A stretch of DNA of 21,442 nt from DASTPP01 sp035762175 (GCA_035762175.1 DASTPP010000376.1:1-21442), one strand, 5' to 3'. Shown: positions 1-7,118, numbered from the stretch's first letter. Program-made: numbers and translations. Notes: generated by a model not told the origin, from the sequence alone.

Positions 1-140
1 GCCGCTGGGGCACGTCACCGTGCCGCCCGCGCTGGCCGCGGAAGAGCAAACTCCGACGGGCTGACGAAGACGCCTGCACGCCGCCGAGGATGCGCGTCGG
101 CGAGCGCGCCTTCAAGAACGGGTCTTCACACAGCGCTTAC
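1..140. repeat. Left copy of 140-bp terminal inverted repeat, probable end of an IS66-type element
   Basis: These bases are the exact reverse complement of 21302-21441. Read from the inner edge outward, the repeat begins GTAAGCGCTGTGTGAAGACC; the GTAAGCG start is typical of IS66-family ends. Read toward the window interior, an open frame of 20 codons (from base 2) ends at TGA 62-64, followed by 76 non-coding bases, which would suit the 3' end of a transposase gene. The match stops at base 140, exactly where the MATE reading frame is interrupted. The repeat and its boundary are seen directly; the IS66 assignment is inferred from the terminal bases only, because the element body lies outside the window. 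Confidence 0.75.
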
Positions 141-420
141 ACCGAGTTCGCCAGGAAGAGCAGCACCACGCTGGCGCTGCCGCCGAGCAGAATGCGCGCG
201 AACGAGGCGTGGGCGAGGGCGCCGGCCGGGGCGCCCATCAGCGCGAGCAGGCGCGGCGCGTAGGCGGCCCCCGCCACCGAGACGGCGGCGGCGACCAGCA
301 GCCCGAACCCGATCGCCTGCGCCCCGGTGCGCGCCGCGCCCTCGAGGTCTTTCTCGCCCACCCGGCGCGCGACCATGGCGCCGGCGCCGATGCCCAGCCC
401 CATCGCCAGCGTGTACACGA
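140..420 (-). pseudogene. MATE-family efflux transporter, internal fragment
   Basis: About 93 codons encode a membrane segment typical of MATE (NorM/DinF-like) drug/Na+ antiporters, including VYTLAMGLGIGAGAMVARRV, a short loop EKDLEGAARTGAQAIG, and two further hydrophobic helices ending in VVLLFLANSV. In the family this stretch lies after the first transmembrane helix, at roughly residues 65-160 of about 450. The fragment has no start. At its N-terminal side it runs into an IS91-type end at 421, and at its C-terminal side into the 140-bp terminal repeat, which supplies TAA at 137-139. It is therefore an internal piece of one gene cut by two different mobile elements and cannot make a working transporter. 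Confidence 0.75.
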
Positions 421-453
421 TGAGGCATAGGCAATCGAACCGGGGCTCGTCCG
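421..453. repeat. 33-bp direct repeat, copy 1 (IS91-type ori end)
   Basis: Exact match to 5646-5678; it begins TGAGGCATAGGC. It abuts the MATE fragment here and a lipoprotein-like tail at the second copy, so the shared bases mark the edge of a mobile element and not a host gene. Confidence 0.85.
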
Positions 454-640
454 GGCGCCGGCGCGCGTCGGCCCGGCTCGCTCGGGTCGGCCCGGGCGTG
501 GTGCCCGGCGCTTCTTCCGTTGTTGCTGGAAAATGCCGCCGAATGCCGAAGTACGTTCGGCCCTTCTCGAGCCGGGCTGGCCCGTCGGTATTGTCTCCCC
601 TTTGCTTGGCGGGGGGCACCATCTTGGCGGGCTCCCCCCC
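421..640 (-). mobile_element. IS91-type element remnant (ori-end fragment)
   Basis: The first 33 bases (421-453) are identical to the end of the IS91-family element at 5646-5678, in the same orientation. Both translate on the minus strand to the same peptide, DEPRFDCLCL. Beyond base 453 the two copies differ completely, so the remainder up to the globin gene is either the 3' part of a longer relative of that element or unrelated filler. No transposase motif is visible. The right edge is not defined; 640 is simply the last base before the globin stop region, where a GTTC tetramer lies at 641-644. Confidence 0.4.
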
Positions 641-642
641 GT

Positions 643-1077
643 TCAAGGAGCCCCGGCCGCTTCGCGCCGGGCCTCGCGCGCCCCGGCGAGCGCCATCGCT
701 ACGAGCGCACCATACGCCGCGGCCCAGGCCGCCTCAAGCTCGGGCGTCCAGGCGTCGCCGGAGATCTCGGCGAGCGTCGCCAGCAAGGCCTCGCCCACCC
801 AGCCGTACATCTCGTCGCGCACGCCGTAGTCGACGTGCTTACGCCCGATCGCGCCGAGCGCTTCGCCGAGCCAAGGCGCGTCGTCGAGGCGTTCGACGAC
901 GGCGACGAGCGCGTCTTGCAGCATCTTCTGCTGCCGCTCGGGCGCGTTTCGCGCGAAGAGCGCCCGGACCTCGGGGCGGCGCTCGAACAAGATCTCGTAA
1001 AACTGCGGCGTGATCTGAGGCTGGCGCTCGATCACGAGCTCGAAATTTTGGCGCAACAGGGCCGCGTTCGGCGTCAT
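643..1077 (-). CDS. Single-domain globin (haemoglobin-like protein)
   Basis: The protein has 144 residues, the length of a bare bacterial globin domain without the FAD/NAD reductase of flavohaemoglobins. It binds haem in the cytoplasm; relatives bind oxygen or detoxify nitric oxide. Family features are visible: FYEILF near residues 26-31 (B helix, tyrosine at the B10 position), F41 at CD1, Q49/Q50 near E7, the proximal histidine in KHVDYGV (H81), and a WTPELEAAW motif near 110-118. The ATG at 1077 fits the family start, with GGGAG about 11 bases upstream. The gene lies 23 bases downstream of the lipoprotein gene, so both are probably one transcript from the promoter near 1930. Its stop sits at the edge of an IS91-type remnant; the C-terminal tail REARREAAGAP looks native. 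Ligand and exact role are unknown. Confidence 0.85.
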   Translation of the reverse strand: MTPNAALLRQNFELVIERQPQITPQFYEILFERRPEVRALFARNAPERQQKMLQDALVAVVERLDDAPWLGEALGAIGRKHVDYGVRDEMYGWVGEALLATLAEISGDAWTPELEAAWAAAYGALVAMALAGAREARREAAGAP

Positions 1078-1100
1078 GACGTGACTCCCCTGCCCCTTCT

Positions 1101-1826
1101 TCAATGCCCGCCCACGTGGCCGGGCAGGCTGAGGTCGCCCGACGCGACGTCGTTCACGCCGACGATGCAGAGCAGCGGTTGGTGCAGGTCGGAGTTCACC
1201 CGCAGCGCCGACGTGACGCCGTCGTAGTTGAACTCGTCGGGGAAATTCGCCGCCCCCTCGGGGATGCGCACCTCGACGACGTCGCCCTCGAGCCTCGGCA
1301 CGAAGCCCGGGCTGTCGATGAGCAGGGGGAGGCCCGGCCAGGTGGCCGGCAGCCGGGGCTTCTCCCCCTCGGGAATGTCGCGAACCTTCAGGCCCCCCGG
1401 GCAGGTCGCGTCTTGCGCGAGCACGACCCAGTGGCTGTGCCAGAGGTCGCCGTCGTTGCCGACGTCGCCGTCTTGGTTCTCGTCTTCGAGCGGCGTGTCG
1501 TCGAAGTCGGGGTGCGAGGTCAGCGCGAAGGCGAGAATGCCTTGCGCCTCGTCGAACCCGACGGCCGACGAATCGATGGTGGTGGGCCAGACGTAGCTGA
1601 ACACCGCGCTGCCGGCGAGCTGCCCGGTCGGCGTCGGCTTCACCTCGCCCGCGTCGGCGCGCACTTGTTGCCGAAAGACGACGTCGCCGCCTTCGCGCCG
1701 GACCAACGTGCGCACGATGTCGAAGGCGGCGACGACCTCCGGCTCGTGCGGCGACGAGATGCCGTCGTCGCAGGCGGGCGCGAAAAGTGCGGACACGATC
1801 AGGGCGGTCGAAGTGAGGTTTTTCAT
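1101..1826 (-). CDS. Predicted lipoprotein, conserved, function unknown
   Basis: The protein has 241 residues. It starts with a lipoprotein signal: two basic/polar residues, a hydrophobic stretch (TALIVSALFAPAC) and a lipobox-like APAC with the lipidation cysteine at residue 19. The mature part is acidic and contains an Asp/Asn/Gly-rich stretch, DENQDGDVGNDGDLWHSHW (about 113-131), that could bind a metal. It ends with hydrophobic and GDLSLPG segments. I recognise it as a type of uncharacterised conserved secreted protein but cannot assign a reaction. It is the first gene after a strong-looking promoter and precedes the globin gene. The ATG at 1826 is chosen because it starts exactly at the signal peptide. 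No clear Shine-Dalgarno sequence precedes it. Confidence 0.7.
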   Translation of the reverse strand: MKNLTSTALIVSALFAPACDDGISSPHEPEVVAAFDIVRTLVRREGGDVVFRQQVRADAGEVKPTPTGQLAGSAVFSYVWPTTIDSSAVGFDEAQGILAFALTSHPDFDDTPLEDENQDGDVGNDGDLWHSHWVVLAQDATCPGGLKVRDIPEGEKPRLPATWPGLPLLIDSPGFVPRLEGDVVEVRIPEGAANFPDEFNYDGVTSALRVNSDLHQPLLCIVGVNDVASGDLSLPGHVGGH

Positions 1827-1839
1827 GGGTCTTTGAGCC

Positions 1840-1868
1840 GTTCGTCGGGGCCCCGCGGGGCCGAACGC
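1840..1868 (-). promoter_or_regulatory. GC-rich hairpin in the 5' leader of the lipoprotein-globin transcript
   Basis: GGCCCCGCGGGGCC (1849-1862) is a perfect 14-base palindrome. It is extended by CGTTC and GAACG arms on either side that can also pair. It lies 14-42 bases upstream of the lipoprotein ATG, inside the predicted untranslated leader. It could limit ribosome access or stabilise the message. Seen in sequence; role inferred. Confidence 0.4.
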
Positions 1869-1909
1869 AAAAGGCGGCCCCCGGCGCAAGCCGCGTCGGG
1901 GCCGTCAAC

Positions 1910-1922
1910 TTAGGACTCCTAA
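1910..1922. promoter_or_regulatory. Palindromic operator overlapping the -10 of the lipoprotein-globin promoter
   Basis: TTAGGACTCCTAA is a perfect dyad with 6-bp arms around one central base. It overlaps the -10 hexamer (1919-1924, minus strand) and the expected transcription start, a classic position for a repressor that blocks RNA polymerase. The size and form resemble sites of MarR-family dimers such as HucR, but no such regulator gene lies next to it in this window. Confidence 0.6.
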
Positions 1923-1947
1923 TATGGCCGCCCCTGGACCTTGTCAA
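1919..1947 (-). promoter_or_regulatory. Near-consensus sigma-70-type promoter for the lipoprotein-globin operon
   Basis: On the minus strand there is TTGACA (1947-1942), a 17-base spacer, then TATTAG (1924-1919). The -35 is a perfect match, the -10 differs from TATAAT at two bases, and the spacing is optimal. Transcription would begin near 1912, giving a leader of about 85 bases before the ATG at 1826. Confidence 0.65.
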
Positions 1948-2085
1948 GCGCTCGCGGAGAGGGCCCGCCCGGGGCTCCGACCGGCGGCGGGCGATCACGA
2001 CGGGGCCCCGGACGGCGTGGCCGGGGCCGAGCCGAGCGCCGCGGCGGGCGAGGTACGGCACTTGCGAAGGCGGCCACCGACGGCG

Positions 2086-2108
2086 CCCTCACGGTGTCAC
2101 CGTGAGGG
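2086..2108. repeat. 23-bp near-perfect inverted repeat downstream of the helicase gene
   Basis: CCCTCACGGTG and CACCGTGAGGG are 11-bp perfect arms around a single T. The repeat lies 119 bases past the helicase stop and about 140 bases before the lipoprotein promoter, in a 280-base gap with no gene. There is no T-tract on either side, so a simple intrinsic terminator is unlikely. A binding site for a dimeric protein, or a hairpin at the end of the helicase message, is possible. Confidence 0.5.
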
Positions 2109-2226
2109 TCCACGACGCCTGCACGGAGGCTGACCGGCGGCGCGGCGGCCTCGGCCGGACATTGCTCGCCCAGGCTGCCCTACCCGGGCGCCGGAGACTC
2201 GGCCGGCGTGCATTGCGCCCGGCCGC

Positions 2227-4662
2227 TCAGCGGATCGCGTCGAGCCCCTCGGCCGTGCTCGCCGGCGCGGCCCCGTTCGCCCGCAAGAGTGCGCGGGCTC
2301 CGTCGTCGAACCCGGCGGCGCAGTAGGCGTGCGCCGCGACGAGGCGCCGGCCCGCCTGCGCGAGGGCGCCGCGAGCGACGGCGCGGGCGAGCTCGGCGGC
2401 CTCGGCGACGTCGGCGGGGCGGGCCGGCGAGGCGGCGGGGACGAAGGCGACGGCCGAGCCCTCGGCGGTGACGAGGTCGACGTCGACGTCGCCCCCGTCG
2501 AGGCGTCGCGCCCGCCCGCCGACGTCGAGCACGCGCCGCCCGCGGGCCGCGAGCGCGAGCGCGAGATCGAGCTCGCCGCGCAGCCCGCGCACGCGGTCGA
2601 GCCGCGAGGCGGACGCCGCGGCGTGCACGCGCGCGACGCGCGCCGCGGCGCCGTCGGCCCGCGGGCCGGCGTCGAAGCCGGGGCCAAACGAGCGGGCGAG
2701 GAAGCGGTCGAGCCAGTCGCCGCCGGCGGCCGCCGGCGGGGCGGGCGGCGGGGCGGGTGAGACGAGGGCGATGCGGCGGCCAGTCGTGTCGAGCGCTTCG
2801 CCGCGGCGCGCGGCCGCGTCCCAAGCGATGACTTCGCACGAGCGGCCCGCGCCGAGCGAGAGCCGCGCGCCGAGCAGGCTCGCCCCCGCGGCGACGAGCG
2901 GGGCGAGGTCGGGCAGGCGGAAGGGCGCCGCGCCGTCGCCCGCCCCCGGGGGGCGGCGGGCGGCGTCGACGAGCGCGCGAAAGAGGTGCGCGTCGGCGAG
3001 GCGCGCGGGCGCGACGAGCAGCACGAGCTTCGCCTGCGCGCGCGAGAGCGCGACGGCGACGAGGCGGCGCCCGTGCTCGCCGTCGAGGAAGTCGCTCGCC
3101 TCGTCGACCGGGTCGAACACGACGGCGGGCGCCTCGCGGCCTTGCGCGCGGTGCACGGTGCTCGCCTCGACGCCGGCGAACCCGGCGGCGTCGAGCGCGG
3201 CCCGGAGCGCCTCGCGCTGCCGGCGGAACGGGGTGAGAAAAAGAATGTCAGCGGGCGCGAAGCCCTCGCCGGCGAGCCCGGCCGCGAGCGAGGCCGCCGC
3301 GCGGGCGCTCGACGCGCGCACGCGCCCGCCGCCCGGCTCGACCTCGCGCACGAGCACGTGCTCGAAGCCCGCCCGCCCGATTCGCCGCGCCGCGCGCCAC
3401 CCCCCGTCGCGCTCGCTCTCGGCGGCGACGCGCAGGGCGCCGTCGTAAAACGTGGCGCTGACCAGGCGGCAGATCGGGGGCGCCATGCGCGACTGCTCGT
3501 CGAGAAAGCAGGCGTTCGGCGCGCCCCGGACGCGGTGCAGAAACATCGAGGTGCCGAGCCAGCGGCGCGCGCCCGCGTGGTCGGCGACGACGACGGGGCC
3601 GAGCTGGCGCGGATCGCCGGCGAACAGGGCCCGGCGGCCGAGCCGCGCGACGGCGAGCGCGGCGGCCCGTCCGATCTGGCTCGCCTCGTCGAAGACGACG
3701 AGGTCGAAGGGCCCGGCGGCGAGCTCGTCGAAGAGCGCGACGGCGTTCGCGACGGTCATCGCGACGAGCCGCGCGCCCCGCCGCGCCTCGGCCGCGTGCG
3801 CGCGCAGCCGCCGCCGCGCCGCCGCCTCGTCGGCCCGCCACGCGGCGAACGCGGCGGCGTCGGCCCGAGCGGGCTTGCGCGCGTGCACCGCGGCGAGCGC
3901 CGCGAGCAACTCGCCCGCGCCGGCCGGCAAGAGGTGCTCGCGACCGAGGTAGCGCTCGGGCGCGTAGTGGTAGCCGCTGCGCACGAAGCGGTGGCGGCGG
4001 GAGCCCCCGGCGAGGTCGTCGGCGCGGACGAGCGCGAGGTCGACGGCCGCGTTGGTCGTCGACACGAGCAGCACGCGCCCGACGATGTCGTCGTCGAGCG
4101 CGGCGCCGACGAGGGCCGCGAGCGTGTGGGTCTTGCCCGTGCCCGGCGGCCCGTCGAGAAAGCTCGCGGCGTGCCCGAGGAGCCCGAAGGCCTCGCGCTG
4201 TCGCGCCCGCAGGCCGCCCGGGGGCGGCGCCGGCGCCCGCCCCCCGGCGACCGCGCCCGCGCAGGCGTCGAGCACCGCCGCGGCCGCCGGGCCGGCGTCG
4301 TCGCGCTGCCAGACGCGCACGAGCGGCTCGAGAAAGCGCGGCGGATAGAGCCAAAGGTAGTCGCCGACGGGCGGCGGGTCGCTCGTCACGAAGCGCAGGT
4401 GCACCGACGGCGGGTCGGTCACGACGGCCGTCACGTCGCCGCCGCCGCCCGGCCAGTAGGCGCGCGCCGCCTCGAGCGACTCGTCGAACCTCGCTTCGTC
4501 GCGCCCGACCTCGACGCCGAAGGCCCAGACCCCGCCGCCCGACGATTCGCGCGCCTTGACCGTCAGTCGCACGGGCTCGGACGCCGCGGCGAGCTCAGCC
4601 TCGAGCGCTGCGACCACGGCGGCGGCGTCAACGGCCGCGCCCCCCGAGCCGGGCGTCGTCAT
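2227..4662 (-). CDS. Superfamily 1 (UPF1-like) DNA/RNA helicase
   Basis: The protein has 811 residues. The N-terminal ~150 residues are not recognised. The helicase core follows: Walker A GPPGTGKT (171-178), Walker B FDEAS (324-328, the DEAx form of the UPF1-like group), motif III GDPRQLGPVV (349-358), motif IV LDEQSRM (387-393), motif V STVHRAQGRE (501-510), and motif VI VALSRAQAKLVLL (537-549, carrying the arginine finger). All catalytic motifs look intact, so it should be an ATP-driven translocase on single-stranded nucleic acid. A C-terminal extension of about 260 residues, rich in Ala/Arg/Asp, has no recognised domain. ATG 4662 is preferred; a GTG at 4680 in frame is an alternative. The gene diverges from a GntR-type regulator across a 192-base gap, so the regulator could affect it. 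Substrate unknown. Confidence 0.85.
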   Translation of the reverse strand: MTTPGSGGAAVDAAAVVAALEAELAAASEPVRLTVKARESSGGGVWAFGVEVGRDEARFDESLEAARAYWPGGGGDVTAVVTDPPSVHLRFVTSDPPPVGDYLWLYPPRFLEPLVRVWQRDDAGPAAAAVLDACAGAVAGGRAPAPPPGGLRARQREAFGLLGHAASFLDGPPGTGKTHTLAALVGAALDDDIVGRVLLVSTTNAAVDLALVRADDLAGGSRRHRFVRSGYHYAPERYLGREHLLPAGAGELLAALAAVHARKPARADAAAFAAWRADEAAARRRLRAHAAEARRGARLVAMTVANAVALFDELAAGPFDLVVFDEASQIGRAAALAVARLGRRALFAGDPRQLGPVVVADHAGARRWLGTSMFLHRVRGAPNACFLDEQSRMAPPICRLVSATFYDGALRVAAESERDGGWRAARRIGRAGFEHVLVREVEPGGGRVRASSARAAASLAAGLAGEGFAPADILFLTPFRRQREALRAALDAAGFAGVEASTVHRAQGREAPAVVFDPVDEASDFLDGEHGRRLVAVALSRAQAKLVLLVAPARLADAHLFRALVDAARRPPGAGDGAAPFRLPDLAPLVAAGASLLGARLSLGAGRSCEVIAWDAAARRGEALDTTGRRIALVSPAPPPAPPAAAGGDWLDRFLARSFGPGFDAGPRADGAAARVARVHAAASASRLDRVRGLRGELDLALALAARGRRVLDVGGRARRLDGGDVDVDLVTAEGSAVAFVPAASPARPADVAEAAELARAVARGALAQAGRRLVAAHAYCAAGFDDGARALLRANGAAPASTAEGLDAIR

Positions 4663-4819
4663 GCCGCCCGCTCTTAGCACACCCGCCGCCGCCGGCGCCC
4701 CGCAACCCCAGCTCGCCCGGGCCTACCTCGCGCCCCTTCCGCGGTCCGTCGCGACGCCGGGGCCCTCGCCCGACCTGCTCGAGGTCGCCACGCGGGCAGC
4801 CTACGGCCGCTTCGAAGGC

Positions 4820-4854
4820 TTGAGGCGCCGAGCAGATTGTATACAATATACAAC
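4820..4854 (+). promoter_or_regulatory. Promoter and operator of the GntR gene, probably giving a leaderless mRNA
   Basis: ATTGTATACAAT (4836-4847) is a perfect 12-base palindrome of the GT-N-AC type bound by FadR/FCD-class GntR proteins. A second partial arm, TATACAA (4847-4853), follows at once. TACAAT (4842-4847) can serve as the -10 with TTGAGG (4820-4825) as -35 at 16-base spacing. Transcription would then begin near 4853-4855, directly at the ATG. No Shine-Dalgarno sequence could fit. The palindrome is seen; promoter, autoregulation and leaderless start are inferred. Confidence 0.55.
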
Positions 4855-5655
4855 ATGCCCCCCCTCCCCCGGAGCCGCCTGCGCGACGACATCGCGCGCG
4901 AGCTCGCGGCGCGCATCGCGTCGGGCTCGCTCGCCGAAGCCGAACGGCTCAAAGAGGTCGAGCTCGCCGCCGAGCTCGGCGTGAGCCGCACGCCGCTGCG
5001 CGAGGCGTTGCTGGTGCTCGAGCGCGAGGGCCTGGTCGAGTCCGAGGTGAACCGGGGCTTCCGGGTGACGGCGCTGTCCGAGGGGCGGGTGCGCGAGCTC
5101 TACCCGATTCTCGGCGCGCTCGAGGCGCTGGCCGTGCGCGAGGGCGGGGCGCGGCTCGCGGCCCGGGCGGGTAAGCTGCGCGAGGCCAACGGGCGACTCG
5201 CCGCGAGCCGGGGCCGGTCGCGGCGCCACGCGCTCGACCGGCACTTTCACGAGCTGCTCTGGGAGGGGTCGGCGAACGCGACGCTCGTCGCGATGCTACG
5301 CGGCCTGTGGTTGCAGGCGCGGCGCTTCGACGGGGCGGCCGAGCGGGGGCTGGCCAACTTCGAGGGCTCGGTGTGCGAGCACGCCGCGATCGCCGAGGCG
5401 ATCGGCCGCGGCGACGCCGAGGGGGCCGCCGCGCGGCTCGAAGCGCACTGGCGCGACGGCGTCGAGGTGGTGGTCGGCTGGCTGCGCCGCCGGGCCGCGC
5501 GGCTCGCGCCGCTCGCCGCCCTCGCCCTCGTCTTCGGCTGCGCTGCCGCCCCGCCCGCCGCCGGGCCGACGCCCGCCGCGGCGCGGCCCGCGCCCCGCGT
5601 GGCGACGGCCTCCGGGCCAGCCCGAGGCGCCGCGACGAGCGGCCTTGAGGCATAG
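4855..5655 (+). CDS. GntR-family (FadR/FCD) transcriptional regulator with a lipoprotein-like C-terminal tail
   Basis: Residues 7-75 form a GntR winged helix-turn-helix with the recognition segment ELGVSRTPLREAL (40-52). Residues ~80-210 form an FCD ligand-binding domain with the usual metal-site pattern D128, H132 (LDRHFHELLW), H176 (CEHAAIAEAI) and H198 (LEAHWRDG). Such proteins normally end near residue 215. Here the frame continues with LRRRAARLAPLAALALVFGC followed by an Ala/Pro-rich stretch, which looks like a lipoprotein signal and mature start (cysteine 229). The frame stops at a TAG contributed by the IS91-type end at 5646. So the 266-residue product is probably a regulator joined in frame to the beginning of a second gene that the element cut off. 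ATG 4855 is preferred over the in-frame TTG at 4837, because the latter lies inside the operator. Confidence 0.75.
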   Translation: MPPLPRSRLRDDIARELAARIASGSLAEAERLKEVELAAELGVSRTPLREALLVLEREGLVESEVNRGFRVTALSEGRVRELYPILGALEALAVREGGARLAARAGKLREANGRLAASRGRSRRHALDRHFHELLWEGSANATLVAMLRGLWLQARRFDGAAERGLANFEGSVCEHAAIAEAIGRGDAEGAAARLEAHWRDGVEVVVGWLRRRAARLAPLAALALVFGCAAAPPAAGPTPAAARPAPRVATASGPARGAATSGLEA

Positions 5656-5678
5656 GCAATCGAACCGGGGCTCGTCCG
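5646..5678. repeat. 33-bp direct repeat, copy 2 (IS91-type ori end)
   Basis: Identical to 421-453. The bases CTTG at 5644-5647 sit exactly at the edge; CTTG or GTTC next to the ori end is the known insertion preference of IS91-family elements. The first copy has GATG at the matching place. Confidence 0.8.
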
Positions 5679-6972
5679 AGCCGTGGTTGGGCGCAAAGAC
5701 GCCGTGAAAACGCACGAGCGGTTGCCAGGGGGGCGGCACCAACGCGCACAGGCGTGCCAGGCACTCGACCGGTGTCATCACACGGTGCGTTTGACCCCGC
5801 CGGTTCGGCGTTTTGAGTCGGTAGGCGATGCGCCCATCACCGAGCTCCGAGAAGCGTTCGAGGGCGAACGGTGGCCGGGCGCCGTAGCGAACGAGCCGTT
5901 CGCGCCCCTCGCGATCGTGGGCGGCGAGGCGCACGCCCGCGTGCAGGTGGAACCCCGCGTGCTCGACGTGCCAGGGGCTGCGGCGAGCAGGGGCGAGGGG
6001 CGCGTCGTCGCCGCCGAGTTCTTCGAGGGGCAGCTCGTCGAGGCGAGCGAAGAGGCCTCGCGGCGAGGCGACCTGAAGACAAGCCTCGGCCGCCGAAGGC
6101 GTTCGCGTCTCGTTCGAAGCGTCCGCGTCGGCGTCGCCGCCCTTGCCGTGGCGGCGCACCCAGCGGCCGAAGCGCTCGGCGACGCGCCCGACGAGGTGCG
6201 CGAGGGCTTCGGGAGACGGCGCTCGGAGGGGCACGAACGTGACGCCGGCACCGCGCTTGGCAAACACGCCGTCGGCGGCGACGACATGAACATGGACGTG
6301 CAGGTTGAGCGAGCCGCCGAAGCGCTGCACGAACGTGACGGCGCCGCTCTTGCCGGCGACCTCGCCCCGTTCGCGCGCTTGCTGTCCTTGAAGGGCAACG
6401 ATCTCTTCGACAAAGAGGCGGCTGGCGGTGCGAAGGGCGGCGGGGTACCTGGCGACGAGAAACCGAAGCGCGAAGGGCAGCGAGAGGACCCATTGCCGCA
6501 CGGGCACGTCGGGGAAGACGCGGTCGACGAGGTGCGCTGCCGTGTTCGCCATGCGACGGCCGCCGCAGCTCGGGCACAGGCCTCGGTTCTTGCACGAGAA
6601 GGCGACGAGGCGGTCTTCACCGCACGCGTCGCAGTGCAGGCGTACGAAACCATGTTCGAGCAAGCCGCAGCGCAGGTACTCGTCGAGCTCGTGCACGACG
6701 TAGCGCGGCAGCCCCTTGCTCGCTTCGCTCACTTCGTCGAGAAACGCTGCCCTGTGATCGCGCACGAGGCGATAGAGAAGCGTCGTTTCAGGGGCATGGC
6801 GTTCGTAGCGACCCCGCCCACGGCTCGGGCAAGGCGCGTCGTCGTTCCTTCGTTCGCCGGGCCGTCGAGGCGCAAGGGCCACGGCCGACCTGCGCCAGCA
6901 ACGCGTTGGCCAACACCGCGCGAGCTCCGAGAGGCTGTCCGCAAGGTGGCCTGGGTGGCGAGCCGACGCCAC
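5648..6972 (-). pseudogene. IS91-family transposase (HUH type), C-terminus lost
   Basis: An N-terminal zinc-binding region (CDACGEDRLVAFSCKNRGLC, then PSCGG) is followed by the HUH motif in LNLHVHVHVV, and by a probable catalytic tyrosine in RYGARPPFALERF with GRIAYRLK after it. Conservation runs to RFHGVFAPN, where family members usually continue further. Here the frame passes directly into the 33-bp end (DEPRFDCLCL) and then reads on antisense through the GntR tail to 5296, so the native stop is gone. The chemistry needed to nick DNA appears present, but the C-terminus is missing, so activity is doubtful. The start is uncertain: GTG 6972 begins the longest frame, while similarity to relatives starts only at RHAPETTLLYRLVRDH (about 6815). 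Confidence 0.7.
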
Positions 6973-7071
6973 GCCGCCAGGGCATCGCCAGGGGGTTGCG
7001 AGACGTGCGCGTCGTCAGGCCTTGGGGCGGAGGCTGCTCGCCGCCCGAGTCGGAGCGGGAGGGCGTTCGTC

Positions 7072-7118
7072 AGGCGACTTGACTTGGTTCGTCGTTCGGA
7101 GGGTCCGACCAGTCGCCT
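7072..7118. repeat. 8-bp inverted repeat, candidate ter end of the IS91 element
   Basis: AGGCGACT (7072-7079) and AGTCGCCT (7111-7118) can form a stem with a 31-base loop. The outer bases read inward as AGGC, matching the AGGC with which the ori end begins. The position fits the right boundary of the element but is not proven. Confidence 0.35.

Larger units (their letters stand above)
5648..7118 (-). mobile_element. IS91-family insertion sequence, 3'-truncated transposase
   Basis: The element holds one transposase gene read leftward. Its left edge (the ori end, downstream of the transposase) is defined by the 33-bp repeat shared with 421-453 and by the adjacent CTTG. The right edge is tentative: it is placed at the outer arm of an 8-bp inverted repeat (7072-7079 and 7111-7118), a position where the upstream coupled gene also loses its frame. 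IS91 elements move by rolling-circle replication and make no target duplication, so none is expected. The insertion separates a lipoprotein-like tail on the left from the glycosyltransferase operon on the right. Confidence 0.65.

Noticed and set aside
421..453. tRNA T-arm-like GGTTCGATT on the minus strand, repeated at 5646-5678
   Set aside because: No pairing T-stem, anticodon arm or acceptor stem around it; it is part of the IS91-type end.
2986..4677. 563-residue open frame on the plus strand
   Set aside because: It is antisense to the helicase, whose motifs are clear; the Arg/Glu/Gly-rich translation has no domain and arises from high G+C.
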